Assembly: GCA_002390745.1 (NCBI GenBank)
Contig: DGQK01000077.1
Location: 1-59,533 of the forward strand
Length of the DNA: 59,533 bases
Direction of reading: 5' to 3'
Source: Bacteroidetes bacterium UBA4416
Lineage (GTDB): Bacteria; Bacteroidota; Bacteroidia; B-17B0; Aurantibacillaceae
The translations under genes and the position numbers were made by a program. This document shows, one piece after another, positions 42,877 to 54,000 of this stretch (position 1 is its first letter; each line of letters starts with the position of its first letter). Below the pieces are notes generated by a model. It had not been told where the DNA came from and searched no databases. It worked only from the letters and a program-made list of their open reading frames with translations.

Positions 42877-43446
42877 ATGATGAAAAAAATGAGTACAAGT
42901 ACAGTGCTGGCTGGCATTGCGTTAATTGGCGTAGCCGGCTTATATTACCTGCATTTTTCGGGTAAAAGCAAAATAGCGTTCGTAAGGTCGAATGAATTGG
43001 TGTATGGCTATGAAGGAATGAAAGAGGCGCATTTGTTGCAGGAAGAGAAGACACAGCAGTATCAGGCTAACCTGGATACACTTCAGGCGGATTTTCAAAA
43101 AGCCCTGAATGCTTATCAGCAAGGACTTTCCGGTTTTTCTAAAGAGGAGCGCGCGGCTAAAGAGAAGATGCTGGCGATGCAACAGGAAAATTTGAAGCGC
43201 TATTCCGCGGGCGTTGAGGAGTCTGTTCAGAAAAACGACCAGGATCTGACACAAGGAATTTTAAACCAGATCAATTCATTTATAGAGGGCTATGCGAAAA
43301 CGCACAACTACACCCTTATTTTCGGAACCACCAGCTCGGGCAATATCCTTTATGGAGAGCCAGCGATCGATATTACAGAAGAAGTATTGAAGCAATTGAA
43401 CGAACATTATAAAAATCCCCCGAAATCCGATGACAAAACTCATTAG
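42877..43446 (+). CDS. OmpH/Skp-like periplasmic chaperone, membrane-anchored
   Basis: A 189-residue protein of the OmpH/Skp family. KIAFVRSNELVYGYEGMKEAHL (about 32-53) is the family's opening strand and turn. Residues 50-135 form a long charged coiled coil (EEKTQQYQANLDTLQADFQK, then LSGFSKEERAAKEKMLAMQQ). INSFIEGYAKTHNYTLIFGT and EPAIDITEEVLKQLNEHY close the body domain. The N-terminal segment VLAGIALIGVAGLYYLHF lacks a signal-peptidase site, so it probably stays as a membrane anchor. Skp proteins hold unfolded outer-membrane or secreted proteins in the periplasm. Its position suggests the giant proteins downstream are its clients. Confidence 0.85.
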   Translation: MMKKMSTSTVLAGIALIGVAGLYYLHFSGKSKIAFVRSNELVYGYEGMKEAHLLQEEKTQQYQANLDTLQADFQKALNAYQQGLSGFSKEERAAKEKMLAMQQENLKRYSAGVEESVQKNDQDLTQGILNQINSFIEGYAKTHNYTLIFGTTSSGNILYGEPAIDITEEVLKQLNEHYKNPPKSDDKTH

Positions 43447-44065
43447 TTATAGTGTTGCTTTATGGTTCGTGTTGATTGTTTTGCCTGGCTGTTCTTCACA
43501 TGCTGTGCACGACGTGCAAAGCTACCAGCGGTGGCTCGCGGAGAAGGGAAATCCTTGCAAGGTATCGAGGCAGGTAGGCGATATGGTGATCTCGATGAAA
43601 TACCTGCCGCCTGAATTTCTGGCGCTCAAAGATCAGGAGGCCTCCGGCGGCAGGTTAAGTTACGATAGCTTATTCAGCAATTACAAGCATTCAGTAGCCT
43701 TTCTCATGTCCTTCGAGAGCAGTCATGGGCAGGATGGAGAAGACGTTATGTACAAAGACCTAAGGAGCTACAAGGAATACCTCGAGCGTAACATGACCCT
43801 CAATTTTGACCTGGAATCGCGTGTGCAGCTGAAAGGTGATTTTGGTTCCTGCTATCCCGTATTGTCGTCGATGGAAAATACATATGGCTTATCGAAAGGC
43901 CGTGATGTGTACCTGGTATTCAGCAGTCAGGAAAAAGATTACGACCTGTACAGGCAAAACCAATGGGACTTGGTGTATGAGGATGATGTTTACCAGACAG
44001 GAATTTTACATTTTACATTCAACTATCCGGAGATCAAATCAACGCTTCCGGAGATCAACTTATAA
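43430..44065 (+). CDS. Hypothetical lipoprotein of the RHS operon
   Basis: A 211-residue lipoprotein with signal SYSVALWFVLIVLPGC and lipidated Cys at about residue 21. The mature part is a mixed alpha/beta domain with YQRWLAEKGNPCKVSRQVGDMVISMKYLPPEF (the last part being MVISMKYLPPEF) and a C-terminal region of strands (DVYLVFSSQEKDYDLY, ILHFTFNYPEI). No family is recognised. Its ATG lies 17 bases inside the end of the chaperone gene, and its stop is eight bases before the 2069-residue gene, so all three are coupled. It may be an outer-membrane partner of the large proteins. Confidence 0.75.
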   Translation: MTKLISYSVALWFVLIVLPGCSSHAVHDVQSYQRWLAEKGNPCKVSRQVGDMVISMKYLPPEFLALKDQEASGGRLSYDSLFSNYKHSVAFLMSFESSHGQDGEDVMYKDLRSYKEYLERNMTLNFDLESRVQLKGDFGSCYPVLSSMENTYGLSKGRDVYLVFSSQEKDYDLYRQNQWDLVYEDDVYQTGILHFTFNYPEIKSTLPEINL

Positions 44066-44073
44066 AAGAAGAG

Positions 44074-47000
44074 ATGATAAGAAAGAATCACAAAACCAGC
44101 GTATTCAGAAAACGCAGTGCCGCTTTTCTGGCGGCGATCATCGTGTTTGAAACTGTTTGGCCAACGGCATCCATGGCCTTAACCAGCGGGCCGTCGTCGC
44201 CGGAGTTTTCCAGTTTCGAGCCCGTGGCAACAACGAATATGGTGAATGAGTTTTCCGGAGACTTCACGTATAATATTCCGGTACTCAACATTCCGGGCCC
44301 GGATGGCTCCGGATATGCCATGTCTTTATCTTACCACAGCGGCGAGTCTACCGAGTCGGAAGCGTCTTGGGTGGGTTATGGCTGGACGCTGAATCCGGGA
44401 GCCATCAACCGCGGCAAGCGTGGCTTTGCTGACGACACCAAATCCAATCACACCTTTATTAACGAGGTGCCTAAGAACTGGACGGCCAGTGTGGGTACCA
44501 GCGTGGGTGATCCGGAGCTTTTTAGTGTGGATATACCAGTGTCGGGCAATATAGGATTGAGGTATAATAATTATAAGGGCTTCGGGTATACGGCAGGCAT
44601 CGGCCTTTCCATTAAGGGGATTGTAAGCCTGGGTTATTCCGTATCCGATGGCTCGGGGAGCTTTTCGGCCCAGGTGAATCCGGCAGGCTTGCTTTCTTTA
44701 GGAAAAAAGAAAAAGGAGGAAAAAGAAAAACGCGAAGAAAATTATAAAAAATGGAAATCCAAATCTTTTGAGAAAGGAGATGTCGATTCCAAAAAACGTT
44801 CTTCTGGTGAAAAAGCGAAGAATGCAATGCAAAAAGCGGGTGGCGGGGCTATTGGCGGTGGCCTTAGCTCTTACGGAATGCACACTTTTGGGGATAATCA
44901 AATGCCTACTACCATAACACCGTATACAGGACGGTCATTCAATGTTAGTCTTAACGTAGATTTAGATCCAGGGCCTGTTCCTATAGGCATTACAATGGGG
45001 TTGAATGGCAACTACACACAGCAAACCAACGAAGCCAATAAGCAGCGCACCGCATACGGCTACCTCTATTCCAAAGAGGCTTACAGCGATCCGGAGTCCG
45101 TGATGGATTATTACACGGAGAAGGATTCGCCTTTCAACAAGCGCGATCGGTACATGGGCATCCCGTTCAGCAATGCCGATCAATACAGTGTTTCCGGAGA
45201 AGGCCTGGGTGGTGGTTTTCGCCTGCATAGCCGACAGGTAGGGCTTTTCAGACCCAATGGCATGAAAAGCAAGACACAGATCTATCAGGTGGCACCGGAG
45301 TTTAATGTCGGGCTTACCGTAGGTGCGGGTACCGACTTTGGTGTGGGACTGCAAACCCTGGAAGTAATCGGTGACCGTTGGGGGAACACGAATTCGGCTG
45401 CGGCATTTTCATCTTACAAATTCGACAATACTGGCGATGAACCTTATTTCTTCCGTTTTTCAAATGATTTGGGCGGTAATGTCAGCTACGGGAACAACGA
45501 CCTGGTGAGAGCCACCGTATCGGGCAGGGATCCGATCCTTGTTAACTCATTGGCCGGAGGGCTCAATTACCAGGGAAATAGCCTCACATCCCAGATCGAC
45601 AATACCATGAGTCAGGTAAACCGAAGCGGCCGTTCATCCTTCATTGCATATAATACGCACGGAGATCTGAATAATGCGGACAAGGTAAAATTGCTGGCTT
45701 ATGATAAGAGTATAAGCACAGCCGGCCTGAGGAATACATACGCAGGCAATACCGAGCAGATCGCAGAAATAGCTACGGTCAATGAAGATGGAAATACCTA
45801 CGTATATGGATTGCCTGTCTATTCGTCGAATGAGAAAAGCATCAGTCATAGTATGGAAGGTGCCAGCTCTGTAAACAGCATGTTCCTGGCATACAAAGCG
45901 GCCGGAGAGCAAAACCGGATGAGGGTGGGTACCGAAAGTCCCTCAGCTTATGCCACCTCGCATTTGCTGACGCTCATCACAACCCCCGATTATGTTGACC
46001 GCGGCATGGACGGGCCGGATGAAAATGATTTTGGAGGGTATACACAATTCCGGTATGCGAGGCCTACCAGCAATTATCATTGGCGCATGCCTTACAAAGG
46101 ATATTTATACAGCAACGGTGATATATCGAATCCCGAAGACGATATGGGCTCCTATAATTCGGGGGACAAAGACATTTGCTACCTCGATAAAATCGTCACC
46201 AAATCGCATGTAGCAGTTTTTTATCGAAGCAACCGCGTGGACGGCCGCGATGCTGCAAGCGATGATCAGGCTGGTGGAGGAGCGACCATTGGAAGCAACT
46301 ACCTGCAAAAACTCGATAGTATCTGCCTGTACACCAACGCCGGCAACGGTGTTCCTGGTAAGCGGGTGAAAAAAACCTGTTTTAAATACAATTACTCGCT
46401 ATGTCCCGGTGTATATAACGCTACCGGCGGATCCGGAAAATTAACGCTGGAGTCTGTCTGGTTCGAATACGATAATATTGTACAGGCCCGCATCAGCCCA
46501 TATCAATTCTATTATACCTATGCCAATCCGGCAAGTTACCCTTTCCCTTATTACGATGCATCGAACCCCAACCGCTTCAATGAGTATGACCATTTAGTCG
46601 CGAACACGGGCTATCAGAATCCGGCGTATAATCCTACGGATGTTGATGCCTGGGGCAATTACCAGGAAAACGGCAGTGCCCGCTTTTCGGACCTGAAGCG
46701 CAACCTTACCCAAACCCCGTCGGCTAATTTCGATCCGGCAGCCTGGCAGCTCAAGCGTATTGCCTTGCCGTCGGGCGGAGAGATCCACGTTCATTACGAG
46801 CAGGACGACTACCAGTATGTACAAGACCGGCGCGCCATGGCACTGGTGAGACTTGCCGCCGCCAGCAGCGATGGGCAATTTGAGATCAACCCGGCTGACT
46901 TAGGCTATACATCTGCCGCCGAAGGACAGGCTTTAACGGATCTGATCAATTCGGAATTGATGAACGAGAAACTGTATTTCAAGTTTTTGTATTCGCTCAT

Positions 47001-50000
47001 TGGGAATACGACGCCCTCTGTCGGCAACTGCAATTCGGAATATATTTCGGGTTATGTGCTGTTGTCTTATGCACAGTATAATATGGTCAATGGCAACATC
47101 ATTCTGAATATTGGCGGTACCGGTAACTACAAATTCCCGGTGGACGTTTGTAAAGATCTGGTAAAAAAAGAAAAGGGCGGGAAGATCAATCAAACCGGTA
47201 ACTGTGACCCTGCGCAAGGCATTAGTGACGGGGGATCAGCCACTGATATTGTCAGGCAGCTCTTGAATAAGATGGGCACGGTATTTACGCCCAACAATTT
47301 ATGCGTACAGCTTAATCCCTCCCTTTCCTATTTCAAAATCCCGATGCTGAAAGCCAAAAAAGGCGGAGGGCTGCGGGTAAAACGCCTGCTGATGTATGAT
47401 CCGGACGGAGTGGATGATGGATCTCCGGCGCTTTACGGAACAGAATACATCTACAAAAATGAGAACGGGGAGAGTAGCGGGGTTGCCACTAACGAGCCGG
47501 CCAGCATCCGCGAGGAAAATCCGTTGGTGACCTTCCTTCCGAAGCGCAATGATCAGAGCTTATTGAATAAAGCCATCTCGGGAATCGACCGCGAGCAGTT
47601 CGAAGGACCGATCGGCGAATCTCTCCTTCCCTCGCCATCGGTAGGCTATTCAAGAGTAGTAGCCAAGACGATTCACAATGGGAAAACCAATACCGGATTT
47701 GTAGTCAGTGAATTTTATACAGCCAAAGATTATCCTTACGATATGAATTACAGCAGCGCCAATGGTTACAACGGTAGCGGCGTGAGCCATTCAGTGATCG
47801 ACGATCAGACCTTCGACAAGCAGTGGCTCAACGTTCCGGCAGTGTTCGTCAATATGTCGATCAATAATATGTGGGCCAGCCAGGGCTACCGCTTCGTACA
47901 GAATAATATGCACGGACAGCCCAAATCGGTTGCTACGTACGCTGGCAACTATGTGAGCGGCTCATTGGCTCTGCTCAATAAAAGTAGCTATACAGACTAC
48001 GAATACTTCCAGCCGGGGGAAAAGGTAAATGTAATGCGCGACGACGGCTCGTTGGAAGCGCAGGAGATCGGAAAGGAAATGGAAGTGGCGATGGAAACGC
48101 GTGGGGTAGAGGATGTGACGGAAGATATCAGCACGGAGTTTGATGCCAGCATGGGCATTACACCTCCGGTGGTTTATATCCCATATTTCTCCGGTTCGGG
48201 TTCGCTGAGTTACTCGGAACGTAAGATGTACACCTATGTGGTGTCTAAGGTAATCAACTTTCCGGCTATTCAGAAAGCCACTACCTCGATGGAGAATGGC
48301 ATCACGCACCGTACGGAACACCTCGTATTTAGCCGCTTCACAGGCAAGCCTATCCAAACCGTATCTTACGATGGATACGATGGCAAGAACCTCAATCAGT
48401 CGAATGCGCACATTGGCAAGTACACCAGTTATACCATGCCAGGCTATGCACAATACCGGGAGCTTGGTCAAAAAGCCATCAACCAGGGGCAAAAAATCGT
48501 GTCGTCCACCAAGCTGTTGCTGAACTTCAGCATCGTCGGGTCGCAGTATTTTGTGGACCTGGCCTTAGGGCCAAACGGAACCACTGACGACCTTTGTGCT
48601 GCGCTGGGTGCGCTGACGGTGGGCGACCTCGTGAGAGTCAGTCGCAGCAACGGCGATTTTTACTATCACGTCGATGCCATTAACGGAACGCGTGTAACCC
48701 TCCTCCTGTCGGGCCACCATAACGGAAGCTCGACGCCGGCTGCCTCACCTGCAACCGTGAATGTGATGGAGATCGTACGTTCCGGTCGCACCAACCAGCT
48801 CAGCACCAATGTGGGAGATTATACCGTATACGGAAAATCGCAGATAACAGGGAATGGCATCGTGAATTTGTCACTCAAACAGGCTTTTGCAGCGAATCTC
48901 ACCTCTCTGGTCAATACCTTCTCTTTACAACCTATCGGCACGGAGTCCGATGTAACAATACCGTCGGGATTAGGCTTTCTGTCGTCATCCGGCGCCTGCC
49001 TTACCAACGTCAAAGTCAAGATGTTCAAGGTGTCTTCGAGTGCCTATTATCTGAGAATATATGACGGGATAACCCTGGAATGCTCTACGCAGGGATATAC
49101 CTATGTCGCGGGTTCGAGCTTTGTTATTGACGGAAACGGGATGTTACGTTATATCCCTGGCAATCTGCCCTGCACTTCATTGGCTGTGTCTTGCCTGAAA
49201 TTCTGCGACGGGGTAGTCGAAGGGCTTAGGGTGATTCATGCAAGTGCCTCCACGATGGATCATGTGTGGCCTTATAACGCCAGTGTTTACAATGCCTCGC
49301 TGAATACCGGCAATGCTTTCGAAACAGCAGGAAAAGGCAAGTGGCGCGTGCTGTCATCTTATGTCTATAAGGACGATGTGATTGGCGGCGCTGTTGAAAA
49401 CGGAGTTCGTCATGAGCGTGTCTATAAATCAGCAGGGACGTTCTACATGAACAAGTTCAACTGGCTCGATCCATCGTTGAATGATACCCTGTTATGGGTG
49501 CGTAGCTCAACCGTAACCCGTTATTCGCCTCATGGCAATGCCATCGAGGAAAAAGACGCCATGCACTTGTACAGTGCTGCCAAATACGGCTACAGCCAGA
49601 AGGTGCCTTACCTGGTTGGGCAAAATACGAACTACGAATCCATGTATTTCGAAAGTTTCGAAAATGGTTATACGGAATCTTCAAGCAATTACCTGGAAGA
49701 CCACGTTGCTTATACGCCATCGGCCATTAGCTCCGCGTATGCCCACGCAGGCAGCAAATCGATGATGCTCGGCGCTACGGCCTTTACCATTACCCAAACG
49801 CCGCTCAATGCGCAGTTTATGAACGAAGGCATATCGGTGAAGGTCTGGGTCAAGGATCCTCAGAGGGTATCGCTTCCCATCTCGGGTAGCATTGTCGGTA
49901 CCGCTGCCTTGCCATTGTCGTTTGTGAAAATTGCGCAGACGGGCGAGTGGACGCTTTATGAGGCGAAGCTAACTGCCTGGCAGAGCCTGGCCCTGAACAG

Positions 50001-50283
50001 CACGATCAAAGTGGTGCTGAAAAACAATGTCACCAATAGCCCGACGATCTACATCGACGACTACCGCCTGCAGCCCTTGAAGGCCAAAACCAATGCCTAT
50101 GTATACGAACCGCGTACGCTCAGGCTGTTGACCAGCTTCGACGATCAGCACTTCGGGCTTTACTACCAGTATAATCAGGAAGGCAAGCTGGTGAGAAAGC
50201 TCATAGAAACCGAACGTGGCATGAAAACCGTAACCGAAACCCAATATAACAGTCCGAAAACAAACCGACCAACTTCTTACTAA
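44074..50283 (+). CDS. Giant SpvB/TcB-like secreted protein
   Basis: A 2069-residue exported protein. The signal segment is AAFLAAIIVFETVWPTASMA. Residues 57-115 read NEFSGDFTYNIPVLNIPGP, then SLSYHSGESTESEASWVGYGWTLNPGAINR, of which SWVGYGWTLNPGAINR parallels the SpvB/TcB opening of Tc toxins (YxIPI, LSLxY, GxGWxL). Residues 211-255 are an unusual Lys/Glu-rich stretch, followed by AGGGAIGGGLSSYG. The middle is beta-rich, with YD-like strands (RIALPSGGEIHVHYEQDDYQ). Residues about 1850-2010 look like a jelly-roll domain (FESFENGY to IYIDDYRL). The end, LLTSFDDQHFGLYYQYNQEG, is an RHS-type strand pair. Its stop overlaps the next ATG by one base. Confidence 0.75.
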   Translation: MIRKNHKTSVFRKRSAAFLAAIIVFETVWPTASMALTSGPSSPEFSSFEPVATTNMVNEFSGDFTYNIPVLNIPGPDGSGYAMSLSYHSGESTESEASWVGYGWTLNPGAINRGKRGFADDTKSNHTFINEVPKNWTASVGTSVGDPELFSVDIPVSGNIGLRYNNYKGFGYTAGIGLSIKGIVSLGYSVSDGSGSFSAQVNPAGLLSLGKKKKEEKEKREENYKKWKSKSFEKGDVDSKKRSSGEKAKNAMQKAGGGAIGGGLSSYGMHTFGDNQMPTTITPYTGRSFNVSLNVDLDPGPVPIGITMGLNGNYTQQTNEANKQRTAYGYLYSKEAYSDPESVMDYYTEKDSPFNKRDRYMGIPFSNADQYSVSGEGLGGGFRLHSRQVGLFRPNGMKSKTQIYQVAPEFNVGLTVGAGTDFGVGLQTLEVIGDRWGNTNSAAAFSSYKFDNTGDEPYFFRFSNDLGGNVSYGNNDLVRATVSGRDPILVNSLAGGLNYQGNSLTSQIDNTMSQVNRSGRSSFIAYNTHGDLNNADKVKLLAYDKSISTAGLRNTYAGNTEQIAEIATVNEDGNTYVYGLPVYSSNEKSISHSMEGASSVNSMFLAYKAAGEQNRMRVGTESPSAYATSHLLTLITTPDYVDRGMDGPDENDFGGYTQFRYARPTSNYHWRMPYKGYLYSNGDISNPEDDMGSYNSGDKDICYLDKIVTKSHVAVFYRSNRVDGRDAASDDQAGGGATIGSNYLQKLDSICLYTNAGNGVPGKRVKKTCFKYNYSLCPGVYNATGGSGKLTLESVWFEYDNIVQARISPYQFYYTYANPASYPFPYYDASNPNRFNEYDHLVANTGYQNPAYNPTDVDAWGNYQENGSARFSDLKRNLTQTPSANFDPAAWQLKRIALPSGGEIHVHYEQDDYQYVQDRRAMALVRLAAASSDGQFEINPADLGYTSAAEGQALTDLINSELMNEKLYFKFLYSLIGNTTPSVGNCNSEYISGYVLLSYAQYNMVNGNIILNIGGTGNYKFPVDVCKDLVKKEKGGKINQTGNCDPAQGISDGGSATDIVRQLLNKMGTVFTPNNLCVQLNPSLSYFKIPMLKAKKGGGLRVKRLLMYDPDGVDDGSPALYGTEYIYKNENGESSGVATNEPASIREENPLVTFLPKRNDQSLLNKAISGIDREQFEGPIGESLLPSPSVGYSRVVAKTIHNGKTNTGFVVSEFYTAKDYPYDMNYSSANGYNGSGVSHSVIDDQTFDKQWLNVPAVFVNMSINNMWASQGYRFVQNNMHGQPKSVATYAGNYVSGSLALLNKSSYTDYEYFQPGEKVNVMRDDGSLEAQEIGKEMEVAMETRGVEDVTEDISTEFDASMGITPPVVYIPYFSGSGSLSYSERKMYTYVVSKVINFPAIQKATTSMENGITHRTEHLVFSRFTGKPIQTVSYDGYDGKNLNQSNAHIGKYTSYTMPGYAQYRELGQKAINQGQKIVSSTKLLLNFSIVGSQYFVDLALGPNGTTDDLCAALGALTVGDLVRVSRSNGDFYYHVDAINGTRVTLLLSGHHNGSSTPAASPATVNVMEIVRSGRTNQLSTNVGDYTVYGKSQITGNGIVNLSLKQAFAANLTSLVNTFSLQPIGTESDVTIPSGLGFLSSSGACLTNVKVKMFKVSSSAYYLRIYDGITLECSTQGYTYVAGSSFVIDGNGMLRYIPGNLPCTSLAVSCLKFCDGVVEGLRVIHASASTMDHVWPYNASVYNASLNTGNAFETAGKGKWRVLSSYVYKDDVIGGAVENGVRHERVYKSAGTFYMNKFNWLDPSLNDTLLWVRSSTVTRYSPHGNAIEEKDAMHLYSAAKYGYSQKVPYLVGQNTNYESMYFESFENGYTESSSNYLEDHVAYTPSAISSAYAHAGSKSMMLGATAFTITQTPLNAQFMNEGISVKVWVKDPQRVSLPISGSIVGTAALPLSFVKIAQTGEWTLYEAKLTAWQSLALNSTIKVVLKNNVTNSPTIYIDDYRLQPLKAKTNAYVYEPRTLRLLTSFDDQHFGLYYQYNQEGKLVRKLIETERGMKTVTETQYNSPKTNRPTSY

Positions 50284-51044
50284 TGAAAAGCATGATTGCG
50301 GCCCTGTGTTTTACGGCCATTTTGTTTCCGAAAACATTACCACTCGATCCCTGCCTGCAGGAAGTGGACGCCATTTTTAAAACCATGTACGGCCACTTGC
50401 CAAAAGAGGACCGGGTTGCTTTTGTGAGTTACGAAGTGATAACGACCAACAGGCCACAGGGGCCAAAAGAGCAGGAGGAAAGCAGGCATAGCACGGTGCG
50501 CACCTATGCCGGGCAGCAACAGTACCGCTTTATCAGCGACGATATCGAAGTGTACCAGGATAAGGATGAGGTGTTCACGGTAATCCCCATGCGTAAGGTC
50601 ATATACCGCGCAAATGCCGGAATCAAAGCGAATGGCGATGAACGCCTGCGGCAGATGAAACAGTTGCAGGATACGCTGTTCAGGAACTCCGATCGCGTGA
50701 CCTGCGCAAAACTGACGGGTAGCGGTGCTGATAAACTGGTGACGCTGTTTCCGGCAAAGAAATGGGTGGAGCTTACGCAGATCGCGTCGGTTGATTATTA
50801 CCTGAACTCGGAAAAGAAAGAATTGCAGCGACAGGTCATCCATTATACAAACCTTAAAAAGTTGAAATCCGTGGAATATATTTTCCGGGAGATCGATTAC
50901 GATCACCGCCTGGTAAGCCTTCGCCAGCCGGTTAAAAGCCTGTTCATGGATGGAAATAAGCTCCGCCCGGCATACGCAGGGTATCAGTTGATAGATGTCA
51001 GGGATCAGAAGCACAAAAAAGAAGTAAGCGCGAAGAAAAAATAA
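50283..51044 (+). CDS. Exported LolA-like protein between the two giant genes
   Basis: A 253-residue protein with N-terminal signal MKSMIAALCFTAILFPKTLP. The body shows the strand order of a LolA-type half barrel (RVAFVSYEVITTN, QQYRFISDDIEVYQDKDEVF, VIYRANAG, and near the end IASVDYYLNSEKKELQRQVIHY, of which DYYLNSEKKELQRQVIHY resembles the family's closing strands). The tail is Lys-rich (QKHKKEVSAKKK). LolA carries lipoproteins across the periplasm, and here a dedicated carrier role for an operon product is inferred, not shown. The ATG overlaps the previous TAA by one base, and the next gene begins 20 bases after its stop. Confidence 0.6.
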   Translation: MKSMIAALCFTAILFPKTLPLDPCLQEVDAIFKTMYGHLPKEDRVAFVSYEVITTNRPQGPKEQEESRHSTVRTYAGQQQYRFISDDIEVYQDKDEVFTVIPMRKVIYRANAGIKANGDERLRQMKQLQDTLFRNSDRVTCAKLTGSGADKLVTLFPAKKWVELTQIASVDYYLNSEKKELQRQVIHYTNLKKLKSVEYIFREIDYDHRLVSLRQPVKSLFMDGNKLRPAYAGYQLIDVRDQKHKKEVSAKKK

Positions 51045-51064
51045 CAACACACATTTTTTTTAAT

Positions 51065-54000
51065 ATGAAGTTTATGAAACAACACATGTTTGGAACGAAG
51101 GCAGCACAGCTATTTTTGCTGGCGGTCCTGCTAACAGGTATTTTCGGGAACGCATCGGCGCAAACCTATACCAAGATTCCTTCTGTATCCTATCGTCACA
51201 GTGAATTGAGACTGGGAACGGCCAAAACCCTGATCGTGCAGCCGAATGTTTTGTCTTATTGCGGGATCGGGACGAGCTCCATACCGAGCCGCCTGAAGAA
51301 AGCAACCATCAACGTGGCCTTTAACTGGAATAATGACTATAACAGCATGGCAACAGCGCAGTATACGATCAATTACAGCATTGCCTGCTATTCCTCTTAC
51401 ACCGGCACCGGCGGATTGATCACGACGTATAACACCAGTGTTGCGATTAATAATAACCAGCCTCAGGCGCTGGCCAGTATCGACTTCAGTGCGTTGTACA
51501 GCAGCATCGTGAGGATCGTGGTGACCCCGGTGATTATAACAGTCAACGGCAACACTACGCAAAATGCCCTGATTACCTCCGACGTAGGCTACAGCGAAGA
51601 GTTCGAGAATGATGTGTATACCGGTACGAGTGGTGTGTCGCCATACATCGCGTTGAATCCCATCAGGATTACCGGTAACAACCTGCTTACCTTTTCCTGG
51701 GTTCTGCTATGCGACCGCAATGGACCGGCCCCGAACTATGAGTTCCAATTGCTGCGTCTTTATAATTCAGGCTTTGGAACCCGGACCAACGAACAGCAGA
51801 TCACGGCCGATGTGGATTGGCGCCAGGCTCTTAGCATTGAAACCGGGAATAGCAAATCTGAACTGACTCTGACGATGGCTGAAGGAACCGGCTATTATGT
51901 GTGGCGTGTTCGCCCGATCGGTAATGCCTTCGAAGGCGGTATTGCCAACGACCGTAACTGGGGCAACTGGACAGGTACCGGCGCCTATAGCCAGGGCGCC
52001 CGTGTAGCAACAAGTTCCGGCGCTTCGCCTTACCTGTTTTATTTTTCATACAATGCCGTCGATCCCTACAACCCATCACTGGCTTTTGTGCCTGCCAACT
52101 ACCCGGGAAGTACATTCACCAGCCTGAACGATGACCAACGCAACTGGATCTTCCAACGCCATTTTGTGGAAGGCGATAAGGTGAGCAACGGGCAGGTGAC
52201 GATCGGAGAATCGGTGAGCTATGCCAACCGCCTGCAGATGGCTAACCAGCAGCAAAGCCGGATGATGAGCAATGCCAAAAAAGTGATTTCACAAAGCATT
52301 TACGATTACAACGGAAGGGCTGCGTTGAGCGTATTGCCCACCCCTGTCAATAAACATACGCTGGCCTATGAACCAGGCTTTATCCTAAATAGTAGCAACC
52401 AGCCTTACTCTGCTTATGATTTCGATTATTCCTCTTTGGCAGGAACCGGCAATTACAACGACCCGGCGCCTATGGATTCGGTAGTATCCGGCGGAGGCCT
52501 TGGCAGCCCGTCGATGTATTATTCGTCCAACAACGATAACGAAGATAACATCCCCACAGCCGCCGGCTACCCTTTTTCGCGGACGGTATTTTCGCGCGAC
52601 GGCAAGAATACAGCTATAGAAAGCAGCATGCCGGGTAAAGAGCATCGCCTGAACCCCTCGGCAACGGCTGTTAAGCATACCACGCGTGTGTACGAGTCGG
52701 GTGTGGCGGATATGGAGGTGATCAGGATCATGGGCGACGAAGCGCCCGATGAAAATACACTCTATAAAACGATCACCATCGACCCCAACAACAGCGCTTC
52801 GGTAGCATATATTTCCAAAGAAGGGAAGACGGTTGCCACCTGCCTTTCGGGTTCAGGAGCTTCGAATCTTTTGCCCTTGGCTTCGGCTTCTTCTTCTCCC
52901 TTTACAGTGACAAGTGTTATTACGACTGCCAATTCCAGCGTGGGCGACTATGCCTTTCATGCCTTTAAGACCCTGGCACTCACAGAGCCTACGGCAGTAA
53001 CGCTCACCTATACGCTGACGCCAAACAGCTATTCGGATCCCACCTGCCTGGCGGCTTGCTCCACCTGCGATTATAAGATCACCTTCCGTGTTACAGACAA
53101 CAGCGGGGAAACTGCGCCTGTTGTGACATCGACGGTGATACCCCCGGCCAGCTCAGGCTGTTCCGCGTCAGCTATCAATACCACAACTGTTGTGAATCTA
53201 CAGCCCGGCAGTTACACCATTGAGCGCATCATCGAAGCGAATACTTCGCCTTCCAGCTCATCGGTCACTTACCTTAATTCCTTCATCCAGGCAGCGCAGT
53301 CGAGCCTGAGTAGCAACCTCCTTTCGGCCAGTGGCACTGTTGTAGACGATGCCGGAAATGCGGTGGCAGGTGCGCCGTCGGTGGTGCTTCAAACGGTGCT
53401 GACGCTGATCGATGCCGGTAACCTGGATAACCTTTACATCTATTTGGGTGCAGGACCCGCAGATACGCACATCAATGTGAAAATAGGTTGCAATGTCATC
53501 CGCATCCCGATCTGGCGTTGCGAAGCCCCATGCAATGGTGGCAACCTGAACTTCGAAGCCTATTTTTACAATCTGTACACGCCATCCGGCATTACCAACA
53601 ACCAGACGAAGCTCGACCAGATGTTCGGCACCAATATTTACAATACCGGTGAGTTCGACCAGGTGATCCAGAACATGTACCAGTATGGGGGCTATAGCTG
53701 TGAGCAGCTCTGGAACTGTTGGAAAGGTACCGTAGCTTACTTTATGGCTCAGAATAACAGTAGCAACATTCAGCCTGCGATTAGCGTACCTGTGTCGGGT
53801 GGCGGTTCTTTTTCACCTTCTATCAATTACCTCGATCAGTTTTTGACCTGCACCGGCTATAAGATCGACGGCATCAAAACGACGCCGGGTTCAGGTGTTG
53901 GCCCGGAGAGTAGTGGCGGCTACAAAAGCCATCCGTACAAATGGATGAACTACAGCAGCCAGTGCTGTGCCTGCGAAGTGGCTTTTGTGAACACCTATAA

